Positions 1 through 6,344 are shown, numbered from the stretch's first letter. The stretch: 7,859 nt of DNA from an uncultured Christensenellaceae bacterium (GCA_910586825.1 CAJUJF010000032.1:1-7859), one strand, 5' to 3'. Made by a program: numbers and translations. The notes: generated by a model from the sequence alone, not told the origin.

Positions 1-73
1 AAAAATTCTTAAAAATTTCTAAAAAACTACTCGCAAACGCTTGACAAATTTACACTTTATTTTCTTGATTCAC

Positions 74-102
74 TTGCAATTTTTTTTTCCGTGTGATAAA
101 AT
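74..102 (+). promoter_or_regulatory. Predicted sigma-A type promoter with extended -10, upstream of the unknown gene and guaB
   Basis: The -35 candidate TTGCAA (74-79) is separated by exactly 17 bases from TAAAAT (97-102). The -10 box is preceded by TG at 94-95, giving an extended -10 (TGATAAAAT). Transcription would start near 109, leaving a leader of about 38 bases before the ATG at 147. A perfect TTGACA also lies at 41-46, but no reasonable -10 box sits 16-18 bases downstream of it. This is the only convincing promoter before the gene pair at 147-2206. Inferred by eye. Confidence 0.55.
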
Positions 103-146
103 AATTAAAATATTCCGAAAAAAGGGAGCTGTCGTTTTTTGCGGTC

Positions 147-752
147 ATGAAAAAACTGATTTTAAAGACAATTTTCATAACGTGCGGTATCGCGCTCATG
201 CTCCTGTTTGCGGTGTTCGGAATCGTTTCTCTCTGGGCGCCTTCGGCAATGATGAATTTTACCGCGTCGCTCGGAATGGAGACCGTGAGCGGAGATTACG
301 CCTTTCAGGAATACGAGCGTTCGGGAAACATTTCCTGTCTCGCCCGTTCTTTTTTGATCGCGTCGCGGCATAAAGACGATCGGAACGCCGATCAGCGTTT
401 TGAAATCCTCTTCGGGCTGGAAGGCTTCGGGGAGTTTTGCGAAAGTCAGAATACGTCGGGGGAGGGCGTTCCCGCAGTCTCTTACCGCAGCTATTTGTGC
501 GGGCAGGCGGCGGAAGTGAAATACCGCCTTGCCAAAACGGCGGAAGAAAAAGAAGCGGTGTGTTCGTTTGCGGTGGAGGAGACGACTGCGGATTTCCCGT
601 CCGGTAATCCCGTAATTGCGCTGACGCTGGCGCTTGCCGAAGCGAAGGACGCGACCGCAAGCGATATTTTATTGACGAAGATTTCCGGAAAAGGATTCGA
701 GCAGAATCCCGATTACAGGAATATCATAAATATTTTGGAGGCTGTCGAATGA
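147..752 (+). CDS. Unrecognised membrane-anchored protein, translationally coupled to guaB
   Basis: I do not recognise this 201-residue protein. Residues about 5-31 form one hydrophobic segment after a basic start (MKKLILK), so it is probably a signal anchor or uncleaved signal peptide, with the remainder outside the membrane. The rest looks mostly helical and soluble (for example residues 50-98, 119-148 and 155-199) and could be a short helical-repeat fold, but no motif is recognisable. Five cysteines are present (C13, C64, C98, C118, C139). Its stop overlaps the guaB start (ATGA at 749-752), so the two are probably co-transcribed and translationally coupled. The start is not fully certain: AAAGGGAG at 121-128 lies 18 bases before the ATG, too far for a normal ribosome site, and the next in-frame ATG (198) would cut into the hydrophobic segment. 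The reading frame is convincing from codon use and from its junction with guaB. A role in guanine nucleotide metabolism is suggested only by position. Confidence 0.8.
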   Translation: MKKLILKTIFITCGIALMLLFAVFGIVSLWAPSAMMNFTASLGMETVSGDYAFQEYERSGNISCLARSFLIASRHKDDRNADQRFEILFGLEGFGEFCESQNTSGEGVPAVSYRSYLCGQAAEVKYRLAKTAEEKEAVCSFAVEETTADFPSGNPVIALTLALAEAKDATASDILLTKISGKGFEQNPDYRNIINILEAVE

Positions 753-2206
753 GCAGAATTATCAAAGAGGGATTGACGTTTGACGACGTGCTCTTGATTC
801 CGCAGGCGTCGGACGTCCTGCCCGCGGAAGTGGATCTTCGCACAACGCTCTGTGATGGGATTTCTTTGAATATTCCCATCGTATCCGCCGCAATGGATAC
901 GGTTACCGAGAGCCGACTGGCGATTGCCATGGCGCGCGAAGGCGGAATGGGGATCATTCACAAGAACATGAGCGTCGAGGAACAGGCGAAAGAAGTCGAT
1001 AAAGTAAAGCGTTCCGAACACGGCGTCATTACCGATCCGTTTTATCTCGAACCGCAGCATCTCGTGCGCGATGCGGTTTCGTTGATGGAGCGGTACCGCA
1101 TCAGCGGCGTGCCCATCACGAAAAACGGAAAACTCGTCGGGATCCTGACGAACCGCGATCTTCGTTTCGAAACCAATTTCGATCAACCGATCGAGAACGT
1201 GATGACGAAAGACAATCTCGTCACCGCGCCCGTCGGCACTTCTCTTGCGGACGCGCAGAAGATTCTCGGGAAACATCGCATCGAAAAACTTCCCATCGTC
1301 GATAAGCAAGGCTATCTCAAAGGGCTGATTACGATCAAGGATATCGAAAAGAGTATCCAATATCCCAATTCCGCACGCGATAAAAACGGGAGACTTCTCG
1401 CCGGCGCGGCGGTCGGCACCGCGGCGAACACCATGGACCGTCTTGCGGCGCTCGTCGACGCGAAGGTGGACGTCGTTGCGATCGACACCGCGCACGGGCA
1501 TTCCGCGTCGGTGCTGAAAAAAGTTTCCGAAATCAAGGCGAAGTATCCGGATATCCCCCTGATCGCGGGGAACGTCGCGACGGCGGCGGCGACGAGCGCG
1601 CTCATCGAAGCGGGCGCGGACGTCGTGAAAGTCGGGATCGGGCCCGGTTCCATCTGCACGACGCGGGTCGTCGCGGGGATCGGCGTTCCGCAGCTCACGG
1701 CGGTGATGGACTGCGCCGAAGAGGCGGACAAACTCGGCAAACGCATCATCGCGGACGGCGGGATCAAATATTCGGGCGATATCGTAAAGGCGCTTGCCGC
1801 AGGCGGCAGCGCGGTCATGATCGGGTCGATGCTCGCAGGGACGACGGAAAGCCCCGGCGAAATCGAACTGTATCAGGGAAGAAGCTTTAAAGTATACAGA
1901 GGAATGGGATCGCTCTCCGCCATGGCGGCGGGATCGAAGGACAGATACTTCCAGGAGAACGCGAACAAGTTCGTTCCCGAGGGCGTGGAGGGCAGAGTTC
2001 CCTACCGCGGCACGGTGTCGGACATCATCTATCAGATGAAGGGCGGACTGCGTTCGGGAATGGGCTATTGCGGGAAAAAGAATATCGAAGAGTTGCGTAA
2101 AAATTCCGAATTCGTCCGCATTACCAACGCGGGGCTTCTGGAAAGCCACCCGCACGACATTTCGATCAGCAAAGAGGCGCCCAACTATTCGGCCATTCAC
2201 AATTAA
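749..2206 (+). CDS. guaB: IMP dehydrogenase
   Basis: Oxidises IMP to XMP with NAD+, the committed step of guanine nucleotide synthesis, in the cytoplasm. The 485 residues match the usual bacterial length. The TIM-barrel catalytic domain is interrupted by a CBS pair at about residues 95-205. Visible active-site features are DTAHGHS (246-252), the catalytic loop GIGPGSICTTR with nucleophile C303, the phosphate-binding DGGIK (337-341), the flap motif YRGMGS (383-388), the DRYF segment holding the Arg-Tyr pair used in hydrolysis (R399-Y400), and EGVEGR before VPYRG. No key residue is missing. The start ATG is preceded by GGAGG at 737-741, seven bases upstream, and overlaps the stop of the preceding gene. 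A rho-independent terminator follows the stop directly, and guaA, the next enzyme of the pathway, begins 69 bases downstream. I see no purine riboswitch upstream. Confidence 0.97.
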   Translation: MSRIIKEGLTFDDVLLIPQASDVLPAEVDLRTTLCDGISLNIPIVSAAMDTVTESRLAIAMAREGGMGIIHKNMSVEEQAKEVDKVKRSEHGVITDPFYLEPQHLVRDAVSLMERYRISGVPITKNGKLVGILTNRDLRFETNFDQPIENVMTKDNLVTAPVGTSLADAQKILGKHRIEKLPIVDKQGYLKGLITIKDIEKSIQYPNSARDKNGRLLAGAAVGTAANTMDRLAALVDAKVDVVAIDTAHGHSASVLKKVSEIKAKYPDIPLIAGNVATAAATSALIEAGADVVKVGIGPGSICTTRVVAGIGVPQLTAVMDCAEEADKLGKRIIADGGIKYSGDIVKALAAGGSAVMIGSMLAGTTESPGEIELYQGRSFKVYRGMGSLSAMAAGSKDRYFQENANKFVPEGVEGRVPYRGTVSDIIYQMKGGLRSGMGYCGKKNIEELRKNSEFVRITNAGLLESHPHDISISKEAPNYSAIHN

Positions 2207-2209
2207 CGG

Positions 2210-2233
2210 AAAACGCCCGCACGGGCGTTTTTT
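2210..2233 (+). terminator. Rho-independent terminator after guaB
   Basis: AAAACGCCC (2210-2218) pairs with GGGCGTTTT (2223-2231) around the four-base loop GCAC, followed by further T residues to 2233. It starts three bases after the guaB stop. It should end most transcripts of the 147-2206 unit, so guaA is expressed either by read-through or from a promoter I could not identify in the 42 bases that remain before its start. Confidence 0.8.
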
Positions 2234-2239
2234 CCCAGC

Positions 2240-2263
2240 CTTTTCGGCGATCTGCCGGAGAAG
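2240..2263 (+). promoter_or_regulatory. Hairpin abutting the guaA ribosome binding site
   Basis: CTTTTCGGC (2240-2248) can pair with GCCGGAGAAG (2254-2263) around the loop GATCT, with one bulged G and one G-U pair. The 3' arm ends at the start of the guaA Shine-Dalgarno stretch GAGAGGA (2263-2269; ATG at 2276). It has no T tract, so it is not a terminator. It could tune guaA translation or protect the 5' end of a processed transcript. It may also be chance. Confidence 0.3.
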
Positions 2264-2275
2264 AGAGGAACTTTT

Positions 2276-3811
2276 ATGGAACATCAGAAAGTGCTGGTTC
2301 TCGATTTCGGGGGACAGTACAACCAGTTGATCGCGCGCCGCGTTCGCGATTTGAACGTGTACTGCGACTTGATGCCGTTCGGCATGACGGCGGAAGAAAT
2401 ACGGAAATACGATCCGATCGGGATCATCTTTACGGGCGGACCGAACAGCGTTTACGGCGAAAACGCGCCGCATATTTCCGCAGAAATTCTGCGGCTGGGC
2501 ATTCCCGTGCTCGGGATCTGTTACGGCTGTCAGCTGATCGCTTATACGCTCGGCGGGAAAGTAGAACATGCCGAAACGAGCGAATACGGCAAACGTAGTT
2601 TTACGTTCGGGAAGCAAAGCGCGATCTCGGCGGGGATCCCGCAAACCAGCATTTGCTGGATGAGCCATACCGACCGCGTGACGCAGCCGCCCGCGGGTTT
2701 CGAAACGTATGCGTCTACCGAAAGCTGTCCCGTCGCCGTCTTCGGGAACGAGACGGAAAAAATCTACGGGGTGCAGTTTCATCCCGAAGTGGTCCATTCC
2801 GAATACGGGAATAAATTGCTCGAAAACTTTTTATATCGGGTCTGCGGCGCGAAAGGGGATTGGACGACGGCGAATTTCGTCGCCGAACAGGTCGCGGCGT
2901 TAAAGGCGAAACTCGGCGGAAAAAAGGTGCTGTGCGCAATGTCCGGCGGGGTAGATTCCGCCGTCGCCGCGGCGCTCGTGCACAGGGCGGCGGGAGACGG
3001 GCTGACCTGCGTTTTCGTCGATCACGGTTTGCTCAGGAAGTACGAAGCGGACGAAGTAATGGAAGTGTTCCGGAATCAGCTCGGCATGAATCTTATAAAG
3101 GCGGATGCGGGCGAACGTTTTCTCGGCAAACTTGCAGGCGTTTCCGAACCCGAACAGAAGCGGAAGATCATCGGCGCGGAGTTCATCAAAGTATTCGAAT
3201 CGGAAGCGAAAAAGATCGGCGCGGTCGATTTCTTGGTACAGGGAACGATTTATCCCGACGTGATCGAAAGCGGAAAGGGAAACAGCGCGGTGATCAAATC
3301 GCACCACAACGTGGGCGGCTTGCCTTCGGTTGTCGATTTCAAGGAGATCGTCGAGCCGCTAAGGGATCTGTTTAAAGACGAAGTAAGGCGCGTCGGAACG
3401 GAACTCGGATTACCGGACAGCGTTGTCCTGCGGCAGCCTTTTCCCGGTCCCGGTCTTGCGATCCGGATCATGGGCGAAGTGACGGCGGAGAAACTGGAAA
3501 CCCTTCGCGACGCCGACTATATTTTGCGCGACGAAATTGCAAAAGCGGGTTTAAACCGCGAGATATGGCAGTATTTTGCGGTGATCACAAACAGCAAAAC
3601 GGTTGGCGTGCAGGGCGACTTCCGAACTTACGAAAACGTGATCGCGTTGCGCGCGGTGACGAGCGTCGACGCAATGACGGCGGATTGGGCGCGGATCCCG
3701 TACGAGATTCTCGAAAAAATTTCGGTGCGGATCATCAACGAGGTAAAGGGCGCGAACCGTATCGTGTACGACGTTACCAGCAAACCGCCCGCCACGATCG
3801 AGTGGGAATGA
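2276..3811 (+). CDS. guaA: GMP synthase (glutamine-hydrolysing), complete two-domain enzyme
   Basis: Converts XMP, ATP and glutamine to GMP, AMP, pyrophosphate and glutamate; second step after IMP dehydrogenase. The 511 residues are close to the usual bacterial length. The N-terminal class I glutamine amidotransferase domain (about 1-190) has the nucleophile C82 in GICYGCQ and the H169/E171 pair in QFHPE. The ATP-pyrophosphatase domain follows, with its P-loop SGGVDS (223-228), GTIYPD (323-328) and KSHHNVGG (341-348). The C-terminal dimerisation and XMP-side domain carries RQPFPGPGL (386-394) and ends in the family's characteristic KPPATIEWE. All catalytic residues I can judge are present. 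The ATG has GAGAGG (2263-2268) seven bases upstream. The gene lies between the guaB terminator and, 41 bases downstream, a paralogue lacking the amidotransferase domain. That spacing suggests the two share a transcript, with the first clear terminator at 4863-4903. Confidence 0.97.
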   Translation: MEHQKVLVLDFGGQYNQLIARRVRDLNVYCDLMPFGMTAEEIRKYDPIGIIFTGGPNSVYGENAPHISAEILRLGIPVLGICYGCQLIAYTLGGKVEHAETSEYGKRSFTFGKQSAISAGIPQTSICWMSHTDRVTQPPAGFETYASTESCPVAVFGNETEKIYGVQFHPEVVHSEYGNKLLENFLYRVCGAKGDWTTANFVAEQVAALKAKLGGKKVLCAMSGGVDSAVAAALVHRAAGDGLTCVFVDHGLLRKYEADEVMEVFRNQLGMNLIKADAGERFLGKLAGVSEPEQKRKIIGAEFIKVFESEAKKIGAVDFLVQGTIYPDVIESGKGNSAVIKSHHNVGGLPSVVDFKEIVEPLRDLFKDEVRRVGTELGLPDSVVLRQPFPGPGLAIRIMGEVTAEKLETLRDADYILRDEIAKAGLNREIWQYFAVITNSKTVGVQGDFRTYENVIALRAVTSVDAMTADWARIPYEILEKISVRIINEVKGANRIVYDVTSKPPATIEWE

Positions 3812-3820
3812 TCGATCATT
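3807..3820. repeat. 14-bp perfect palindrome over the guaA stop codon
   Basis: AATGATCGATCATT is perfectly self-complementary and includes the TGA stop of guaA (3809-3811). As RNA it would make only a very tight or weak hairpin and no T tract follows, so it is not a terminator. A dimeric protein site or chance are the alternatives. Confidence 0.35.
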
Positions 3821-3840
3821 TAATAAAACACGGATAATAA

Positions 3841-3846
3841 AAGGAG
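3841..3846 (+). promoter_or_regulatory. Ribosome binding site fixing the start of the second GMP synthase gene
   Basis: AAGGAG lies six bases before the ATG at 3853. This supports residue 1 rather than M10 as the start, and shows that the short gene is translated independently and is not just the tail of a broken full-length copy. Confidence 0.75.
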
Positions 3847-3852
3847 AAACAG

Positions 3853-4833
3853 ATGCAGAACAACAAACGTCCCGAAACGATGAAACGGATCGCGAACGAA
3901 ACGCTTGCCCGGGATTTTATTGACGAACAGGTTGAAGAAATCCGCGCGCAAGTGGGAAACAAAAAAGTGTTGCTTGCGCTTTCCGGCGGGGTGGATTCTT
4001 CCGTCGTCGCCGCGCTTCTCATCAAAGCGATCGGCAAACAGCTTGTGTGCGTGCACGTCAATCACGGCTTGTTGCGCAAAGGGGAGCCGGAACAGGTCGT
4101 CGAAGTGTTCCGCAATCAGATGAATGCGAATCTCGTCTACGTCGATGCGGTGGAACGCTTTCTCGGCAAGCTCGCGGGCGTTTCCGAACCCGAAAAAAAG
4201 CGGAAGATCATCGGCGCGGAATTTATCCGCGTATTCGAAGAAGAGGCGCGCAAACAGGAAGGGATCGAGTTTCTTGCGCAGGGCACGATTTATCCCGATA
4301 TTCTCGAAAGCGACGGCGTCAAAGCGCATCACAACGTGGGAGGCTTGCCCGAGGATCTGAAATTCGAGCTTGTCGAACCGCTGAAATTTCTGTTTAAAGA
4401 CGAAGTGCGCGTTGTCGGCAAAGCGTTGGGCTTGCCGGACGGCATGGTATACCGTCAGCCCTTTCCCGGTCCGGGACTCGGCGTCCGCTGTCTGGGCGCG
4501 ATCACGCGCGAGCGTTTGGAAGCGGTTCGCGAATCGGATGCGATCCTGCGCGAAGAATTTTCCAAAAACGGTTTGGAGGGGAAAGTCTGGCAGTATTTTA
4601 CGGCGGTGCCCGATTTCCGTTCCGTCGGCGTGAAAAACGGCGCGCGGACGTACGCTTTTCCCGTGATCATCCGCGCCGTCAATACGGTGGACGCCATGAC
4701 GGCGACGGTGGAAGACGTGCCGTTTGCGTTATTGCAGCATATCACGAAACGGATTACCGAGGAGGTGGAGGGCGTGAACCGCGTACTTTACGATCTTACG
4801 CCCAAGCCCTGCGGTACGATCGAATGGGAGTAA
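3853..4833 (+). CDS. GMP synthase-like protein lacking the glutamine amidotransferase domain (ATP-pyrophosphatase plus dimerisation domains)
   Basis: A 326-residue paralogue of the GMP synthase encoded just upstream. It aligns from about residue 197 of that protein to the end, roughly half or more of residues being identical by eye. It keeps the P-loop SGGVDS (44-49), GTIYPD (144-149), KAHHNVGG (157-164), RQPFPGPGL (201-209) and the terminal TIEWE, so ATP-dependent adenylation of XMP is plausible. It has no glutaminase domain, so it would need free ammonia or a partner supplying it, perhaps the neighbouring GuaA. Archaeal GMP synthases are split in this way, but there the small amidotransferase is a separate gene; none is visible here. 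Differences include HVNHG where the neighbour has FVDHG, a five-residue gap after GTIYPD, and KPCGTIEWE in place of KPPATIEWE. It has its own ribosome site and an uninterrupted frame, so it looks functional, not decayed. An exact substrate cannot be assigned from sequence. Confidence 0.9.
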   Translation: MQNNKRPETMKRIANETLARDFIDEQVEEIRAQVGNKKVLLALSGGVDSSVVAALLIKAIGKQLVCVHVNHGLLRKGEPEQVVEVFRNQMNANLVYVDAVERFLGKLAGVSEPEKKRKIIGAEFIRVFEEEARKQEGIEFLAQGTIYPDILESDGVKAHHNVGGLPEDLKFELVEPLKFLFKDEVRVVGKALGLPDGMVYRQPFPGPGLGVRCLGAITRERLEAVRESDAILREEFSKNGLEGKVWQYFTAVPDFRSVGVKNGARTYAFPVIIRAVNTVDAMTATVEDVPFALLQHITKRITEEVEGVNRVLYDLTPKPCGTIEWE

Positions 4834-4862
4834 GCTTTTTCAAAGCTTTTGCGAATGGAGAT

Positions 4863-4903
4863 AAAAAGGAACCGGTTTGGATACAAACCGGTTCCTTTTT
4901 TTT
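4863..4903. terminator. Strong, probably bidirectional rho-independent terminator between convergent genes
   Basis: A perfect 17-bp stem, left arm 4863-4879 and right arm 4884-4900, with loop GATA. T residues run from 4896 to 4903 on the plus strand, and the A run at 4863-4867 gives a T tract on the minus strand. It ends the guaA block from the left and the membrane-protein gene (stop at 4934) from the right. A weaker hairpin, AAGCTTT (4832-4838) with AAAGCTT (4842-4848) followed by TT, overlaps the stop of the preceding gene and may help. Confidence 0.9.
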
Positions 4904-4933
4904 CGATTTAAAAGCGGATCTGTTGTTATTCGG

Positions 4934-6067
4934 TTATCTGTATTTGAAATAATCGATAAGCGATTTTATGGCGTTCGGAATTATGGAAATTCCTACGGAA
5001 ACAAAGAAAAGGCAGGCTATCCCGTAAATCGTAGGATGGCGTAAAAGTGAACTTACGGTTACGGGTGATTTCGTTACGCCTTCTTCGATGATGAACAGAA
5101 ACATCAAACCCATAAAAATAAGCAACACCGCAACGAAAAATTTGATTAAAAAGATATTTACAATCTCATATTGATGAAAAGCAAGAACGGTAAACAACAA
5201 ACCGATTCCGATCGGGAAACCGCCCACTATGGCGGGCATATCGCCCATGATACGAAAATATCCTAATAGGACAACCATAATACCGACAGCGATACATATT
5301 GTTCCTGCGACGAGCGCGCCCGTTTCTATTTGCGCGCCTCCGGACTCTGCGCGACTGTGTTTTGGGGCGGGATTTTCCGTCGTATTGCTCTTCTGGTTTT
5401 CGTTGCCGTTATCGATATTTTCTGCCGTTCTATTGCGTTTACTTTTCGGAATTTTGATTTCTTCCAATTTATCGCCCAAATATTTTTTAATCAAATAGGC
5501 GTCGGAAACAGGCGGCATGCAATTCAAGGGGATACGTTCGTTGTTTTCTCGGTAAAACGCGAGAAAAATACCCGCTTTTGATTTAATCATCGAACAGGCG
5601 GTCAATTCGTTTCTGTCTATAACTTGTTTTTCGCCGTTTGTGATTATAACAATTCGGTCATCGAAAATCATGAGCGCGTTTTCGCGGCTTTTGTTCTCGT
5701 CCGCCGTCTGAAACTCGATTTGTAATTCTTCCATTCTTCGGCGGGATTCCGGATCACGCGGACGGTAAAATTTACTTGTCCTGCGCATAAATACACCCCA
5801 TAAGCCGAAAACGGTAAGAATTGCAATCAAAATAATAACGCCGAGAATGAAAAACATTAAAATATAGTTTTTGAGTACCGAAAATTTATTGTAAAGCTGC
5901 AAATCGAGAACAAAATTCACGATACACCAAACGGTTAAAAGCAATACGCAAGTTAAAAGCCATAACGCCGTAAACGATTTGATATATCGTTTCCTTTCGT
6001 GCTTCGACATGTCGAGAGCGTGTTTTGCGCTACTGTATTCGTATAAAAATTTTCCGCAATCTTCCAT
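4934..6067 (-). CDS. Unrecognised six-helix membrane protein with a cytoplasmic YcxB- or PH-like middle domain
   Basis: The protein has 377 residues. Hydrophobic segments lie at about 32-54, 67-94, 248-270, 278-297, 301-327 and 346-366. Basic stretches (KHERKRYIK at 22-30, RRTSKF at 95-100, and the lysine-containing C-terminus) place both ends and the middle region in the cytoplasm. Residues about 117-203 form a beta-rich stretch (ALMIFDDRIVIITNGEKQVIDR and on) that resembles the YcxB-like or bacterial PH-like domains found beside paired helices. This resemblance is weak and by eye only. Residues 204-245 are a polar, probably disordered linker rich in N, E, K and R. The start ATG follows GGTGG (minus strand, 6076-6072) by four bases, an unusual site; AGGA lies farther, at 6084-6081. 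The gene is visibly more AT-rich than its neighbours, and it is divergently placed from the dehydrogenase and convergent with the gua genes. Function unknown; possibly sensing or membrane stress, which is speculation. Confidence 0.85.
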   Translation of the reverse strand: MEDCGKFLYEYSSAKHALDMSKHERKRYIKSFTALWLLTCVLLLTVWCIVNFVLDLQLYNKFSVLKNYILMFFILGVIILIAILTVFGLWGVFMRRTSKFYRPRDPESRRRMEELQIEFQTADENKSRENALMIFDDRIVIITNGEKQVIDRNELTACSMIKSKAGIFLAFYRENNERIPLNCMPPVSDAYLIKKYLGDKLEEIKIPKSKRNRTAENIDNGNENQKSNTTENPAPKHSRAESGGAQIETGALVAGTICIAVGIMVVLLGYFRIMGDMPAIVGGFPIGIGLLFTVLAFHQYEIVNIFLIKFFVAVLLIFMGLMFLFIIEEGVTKSPVTVSSLLRHPTIYGIACLFFVSVGISIIPNAIKSLIDYFKYR

Positions 6068-6090
6068 AAAACCACCGCGTTCCTATTATC

Positions 6091-6119
6091 AATATAGCAT
6101 GTTTATAAATAAAAATCAA
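6091..6119 (-). promoter_or_regulatory. Predicted promoter of the membrane-protein gene
   Basis: On the minus strand, TTGATT (6119-6114) and TATATT (6096-6091) are separated by 17 bases, and TGC precedes the -10 box, giving an extended -10. Transcription would begin near 6084, leaving a leader of only about 17 bases before the ATG at 6067. Confidence 0.55.
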
Positions 6120-6177
6120 GGGCTGAAAAACTACTTGTCTGAAATGCGAAAAGTTAAAACTTGTACGGAGGCGCTTT

Positions 6178-6240
6178 ATGCGGGCAAGTTATGGTTACGG
6201 ATTATACGATAACGGAAAACCGTATTTCAACACGGCATAA
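6178..6240 (+). CDS. Possible 20-codon small ORF with good ribosome binding site
   Basis: ATG at 6178 is preceded by ACGGAGG (6165-6171) with six bases of spacing, better than the site of several full genes here. The frame runs to TAA at 6238-6240 and encodes a tyrosine-rich 20-residue peptide containing YGYGLYDNGKPYF (four Tyr in total). I do not recognise it. A nested stem-loop (6211-6251) covers its 3' half. It could be a small protein, a leader peptide for the dehydrogenase gene, or the remnant of a longer gene. No clear plus-strand promoter is visible before it, which lowers confidence. Confidence 0.3.
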   Translation: MRASYGYGLYDNGKPYFNTA

Positions 6241-6251
6241 TTATTTCCGTT
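6211..6251 (+). other. Nested stem-loop overlapping the small ORF
   Basis: AACGGAAA (6211-6218) is complementary to TTTCCGTT (6244-6251). Inside it, CCGT (6220-6223) pairs with ACGG (6232-6235). No T tract follows directly, so it is not a standard terminator. The rest of the 6068-6394 spacer holds two promoters, a T-rich stretch (6278-6290) and an A/T hairpin, TTTTTTC with GAAAAAA (6285-6302). Confidence 0.35.
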
Positions 6252-6315
6252 TCGTTAAGTGCGTACCGATCGGGGAATTTTTTATTTTTTCGACTGAAAA
6301 AAGTGAATTTGTGTC

Positions 6316-6344
6316 TTGACAAACAAGTATTTGGGTATTAGAAT
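6316..6344 (+). promoter_or_regulatory. Near-consensus promoter of the alcohol dehydrogenase gene
   Basis: A perfect TTGACA (6316-6321), 17 bases of spacer and TAGAAT (6339-6344), five of six matches to TATAAT. Transcription would start near 6351, about 44 bases before the ATG at 6395. This is the best promoter in the window and suggests strong housekeeping expression. Confidence 0.75.

Noticed and set aside
41..46. Perfect TTGACA as the -35 box for the first gene
   Set aside because: No acceptable -10 hexamer 16-18 bases downstream (the sequence there is TCTTGATT); the TTGCAA/TAAAAT pair at 74-102 fits better.
713..2797. 694-codon open frame on the minus strand across guaB and the start of guaA
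   Set aside because: It lies antisense to two certain enzymes, spans the guaB terminator, and its product is an improbable mix rich in R, H, D and F. It arises because the sense codons rarely produce antisense stops.
3853..4833. Second GMP synthase gene as a pseudogene fragment of guaA
   Set aside because: It has its own well-spaced ribosome site, an uninterrupted frame, retained motifs and a natural domain boundary at its start.
6285..6302. A/T hairpin TTTTTTC with GAAAAAA as a terminator
   Set aside because: The stem has a single G-C pair (C6291-G6296) and no T tract follows it on either strand in the right place, so it is too weak to call.
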